Source: Streptococcus sp. zg-86 (GTDB lineage Bacteria > Bacillota > Bacilli > Lactobacillales > Streptococcaceae). Taken from it: a stretch of DNA of 64,000 nt. Positions within the stretch are counted from its first letter, which is position 1. Every line of letters starts with the position of its first letter. The notes beneath the pieces are model-generated. The model worked only from the letters and a program-made list of their open reading frames with translations, was not told the DNA's origin and searched no databases. Where the stretch lies: positions 1,116,001-1,180,000 of the forward strand of contig NZ_CP072115.1 of the NCBI RefSeq assembly GCF_017639855.1, written 5' to 3'. Of the stretch, positions 61,930 to 64,000 are shown piece after piece. The translations under genes were made by a program, and so were the position numbers.

Positions 61930-62441
61930 AAAGAAGTGACATACGGAACTCAAGCTTGTATTCTCAATTGAATAAAGGTTAGGATATCGTTCAGTCGCTT
62001 TGATGAACGCTAGTTCTATCTGTAGCTCCTTGAATTGTCCTATTCCTTTTTCAATCCATTCATTATAACTTTAGTAAAAACAGTTGATTAGCAGAAGAGT
62101 TGATTCTAGCTTGTTCACTATAGGAAAGCCTTACTACACCATTAGGAATGGTTGTTGCGGCAGAGAAAGCCAATACTTAAAAGCTAAAAAAGCAGTTTTC
62201 GATAAGAAAAAGTCTTACTCATTTCCAAGTTCCGAACGTTTCATTGCAAGATAATCTCCCTAATAGCTAGTCCTGAATATTTAACGAAAAAAGGAGTTCC
62301 CAAAGAATTAGGCTCCATTTTTTCACTAAAAAACGACTGACTTAACAGCAAGTCGACATATTTTAATGGAGAACAGCTTCACTTAGAAGCTAGGCAGACA
62401 ATGTTCAGTAAGCGAAGACTTGGCTAGAAGACAAGAATGAT
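61930..62441. other. Gene-free AT-rich region with decayed ~40-bp repeats
   Basis: About 500 bp with no convincing ORF. From about 62,200 to 62,430 there are ~40-bp segments with the pattern TTTTnCAnTnAnAAA then nGACTTAnnAGC, like the 40.0-kb array but much more diverged. No tRNA or small-RNA structure recognised. Confidence 0.5.
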
Positions 62442-62467
62442 AAAAGACAGGAAATCTCCTGCCTTTT
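62442..62467 (-). terminator. Terminator of amino-acid ABC operon
   Basis: AAAAG-CAGGA / TCCTG-CTTTT hairpin (one mismatch pair) next to the stop at 62473, with T-run on the minus strand. Confidence 0.8.
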
Positions 62468-62472
62468 ACACT

Positions 62473-63312
62473 TTATTTCTTTTTGATGACATCTGCTGCA
62501 ACATCTTCTCCAAACCATTTGTCAGAGATTTTTTGGAAACTGCCGTCTGCATACAATTCTGTCAAGGCTGCATTGATTTTGTCCACCAAGGTTGTATCAG
62601 CCTTACGGGCACCGACTGCAAAGGCTTCTTTCTCAAAACCAGCATCGATAATATTGTAGTCCTTAATCAGACCTTCTTGCTGCAAGTAATAATTCGCATA
62701 AACACGGTCAATCAAGAGTCCATCAATCCGATCATTTTTCAAATCAATCAAAGCTTCATTAAAGGTTGCGTACTGGGTTGCCTCATTATTTTTAACAAGA
62801 TCTTTTAAGATTGCTGGTTGCGCTTCAAAAACTGCGTAACCTGATGAACCAGCCTGTGCACCAAGCACCTTATCTTTCATATCCGCACTAGTTTCAATCT
62901 TGGATGATTTCTTGGTCACCAATACTTGGAGATTGGCCATGTAATCATCTGTAAATAAGACTTTTTCACGGCGTTCATCGGTTGCAGAATAGCCATTCCA
63001 AATCAAATCAATATTGCCATTATTTAACTCTGTTTCTTTCAAGTCCCAGTCGATCGGCTGCCATTCAATCGCGATGCCGTATTTATTAAAAACAGCTGTC
63101 GCTAATTCAATATCAAATCCTGTGTATTGACCAGTTTTTTCTTCAAACCCCATTGGCACAAATGTTTTGTCAAAGCCTATCGTGATTTTCTTACTTTCTT
63201 CATAACTAGACCAGTTGTCTCTCTTTGCAGTTGAATCTCCAGCTCCACATGCTACAAGTACAAGACTTGCAACCATTGTTACTGCACCGATTACGATTGA
63301 TTTTACGTTCAT
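62473..63312 (-). CDS. Amino-acid ABC transporter substrate-binding lipoprotein
   Basis: 279-aa family 3 solute-binding protein. Lipoprotein signal with LVACG (Cys22). Ligand-domain motifs: FDKTFVPMGFEEKTGQYTGFDIELA, DLIWNGYSATDERREKV and GAQAGSSGYAVF. It probably binds a polar amino acid or cystine; which one is not clear. Follows its ATPase gene by 31 bp. Confidence 0.92.
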   Translation of the reverse strand: MNVKSIVIGAVTMVASLVLVACGAGDSTAKRDNWSSYEESKKITIGFDKTFVPMGFEEKTGQYTGFDIELATAVFNKYGIAIEWQPIDWDLKETELNNGNIDLIWNGYSATDERREKVLFTDDYMANLQVLVTKKSSKIETSADMKDKVLGAQAGSSGYAVFEAQPAILKDLVKNNEATQYATFNEALIDLKNDRIDGLLIDRVYANYYLQQEGLIKDYNIIDAGFEKEAFAVGARKADTTLVDKINAALTELYADGSFQKISDKWFGEDVAADVIKKK

Positions 63313-63343
63313 ATTCTATTCCTCTTTTCTGCTGCTATGAATG

Positions 63344-63976
63344 CTAATGTTTGGGCTCAATCTTGATAATCTCATCGGCAATATTCTCAGCGAATTGCAT
63401 ATCGTGTGTTACGACAATTTGCGTAATACCAGTCCTGCGATTTTCAAGAATGAGATTCTCCACTTCTTTTCGTAACTCAGGGTCTAGGGCTGAGGTTGGT
63501 TCATCATAACCAATAATTTCAGGGTCAATCATCATAGCACGTGCCAAGGCAACACGCTGTTTCTGCCCACCTGATAAGGAATAGGGATAGGCATCTGCAT
63601 GACCAGCTAAACCAAGAGTTTCAAGTAATTGACGGGCTTTGCTTTCAGCCGCTGTACGAGAAATATTCTGCGTTTTGATGGGCGACAAGATTAGATTTTC
63701 CAACACCGATAAGTGCGGGAACAACTGAAAATCTTGGAAAACAAAGCCCAGCAGATGTCGTTTTTCTAGCTCCTCTAACGGCAGTTCTTTTCCATTATAA
63801 ATCAACTGACCAGAATCAATACTCTCAAGACCTGCCAACATCCGAAGCAAGGTGGTTTTTCCACCGCCTGATTGACCAACAATAGCAACAATTTTCCCTT
63901 CAGGAATTATGAGGTCATAGTTGGAAAAAATCTGCTTATGATCAAATCGTTTGGAAAGATTGCGTAATTCTAACAT
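63344..63976 (-). CDS. Amino-acid ABC transporter ATP-binding protein
   Basis: 210-aa ATPase of the polar amino-acid group (GlnQ-like). Walker A GQSGGGKTTLL, signature LSGGQKQRVALARA, Walker B IIGYDEPTSALDP and H-loop VTHDM. Somewhat short (usual 240-250 aa) but all motifs are present. AGGAGG precedes the ATG at 63976. The permease gene is expected upstream, beyond 64,000. Confidence 0.93.
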   Translation of the reverse strand: MLELRNLSKRFDHKQIFSNYDLIIPEGKIVAIVGQSGGGKTTLLRMLAGLESIDSGQLIYNGKELPLEELEKRHLLGFVFQDFQLFPHLSVLENLILSPIKTQNISRTAAESKARQLLETLGLAGHADAYPYSLSGGQKQRVALARAMMIDPEIIGYDEPTSALDPELRKEVENLILENRRTGITQIVVTHDMQFAENIADEIIKIEPKH

Positions 63977-64000
63977 AAGACCTCCTATTTATAATACTCA

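Noticed and set aside
62437..62808. Long plus-strand frame opposite the amino-acid-binding lipoprotein gene
   Set aside because: It lies antisense to a clear lipoprotein with a full family pattern; no promoter or ribosome site.

Overview
The window is a continuous piece of a low-GC Gram-positive chromosome, almost certainly a Streptococcus. The evidence is a CiaRH two-component pair with a near-consensus CiaR box, a pst-phoU operon next to ciaRH, streptococcal-type rpsT, coaA and Spx genes, AAAGGAG ribosome sites and frequent TGnTATAAT promoters. The style suggests S. suis or a relative, but species is an inference. I see no rRNA, tRNA, phage, transposase or CRISPR array.

Layout. 1-5183 (-): a CcpA-type-controlled nucleoside salvage operon (methyltransferase, pdp, deoC, cdd, nucleoside-binding lipoprotein, ABC ATPase cut by the window edge). 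5281-7075 (+): coaA, rpsT, a small P-loop kinase. 7106-8872 (-): an exported flavin-linked fumarate-reductase-like lipoprotein. 9465-16861 (-): ciaRH, then phoU-pstB-pstB-pstA-pstC-pstS. 16983-25695 (-): housekeeping genes (RsmF-like methyltransferase, inositol phosphatase, UPF0223, Spx, potassium channel, ribF, truB) and a small accessory set (AAA ATPase, nucleotidyltransferase, GNAT, DUF2130). 25928-34044 (+): a respiratory block (menA, type II NADH dehydrogenase, cydABDC). 34068-39962: a sucrose/alpha-galactoside locus (PTS EIIBC and GH32 on -, AraC regulator and GH36 on +). 40423-41403 (-): polyprenyl diphosphate synthase, the likely partner of MenA. 41561-48712 (-): a seven-gene frv-like cluster that couples a lactose/cellobiose-type PTS to an M42 peptidase, an M24 peptidase and a MalY/PatB-type C-S lyase. 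49511-55857 (+): HAD phosphatase, pepT, an XRE regulator, a PadR-DUF1700-DUF4097 operon and a CDF metal exporter. 56167-61534 (-): mannitol operon mtlA-mtlR-mtlF-mtlD. 62473-63976 (-): amino-acid ABC transporter.

The most unusual material is between and in front of genes. First, a dispersed hairpin repeat is present at about 11.6-11.8 kb and, inverted, at 52.5-52.7 kb, with diverged relatives at 9.0-9.4 and 61.6-61.8 kb. Its core appears to have been amplified into a nested tandem array (about 50, 99 and 197 bp periods) at 48.87-49.47 kb. Second, an unrelated tandem array of about 40-bp units lies at 40.0-40.3 kb, with a decayed likeness at 62.2-62.4 kb. Third, at least five genes have a -10 box exactly six bases before the start codon and no ribosome site, so they are predicted to be leaderless (methyltransferase, coaA, truB, ribF, mtlR, and probably the AraC regulator).

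The gene set implies a fermentative organism with optional respiration that depends on outside heme and a quinone precursor (no other men or heme genes are visible here). It has broad PTS sugar use under CcpA-type control and envelope-stress sensing through CiaRH and the PadR operon. The frv-like PTS-peptidase-lyase cluster is the best candidate for an undescribed metabolic system.
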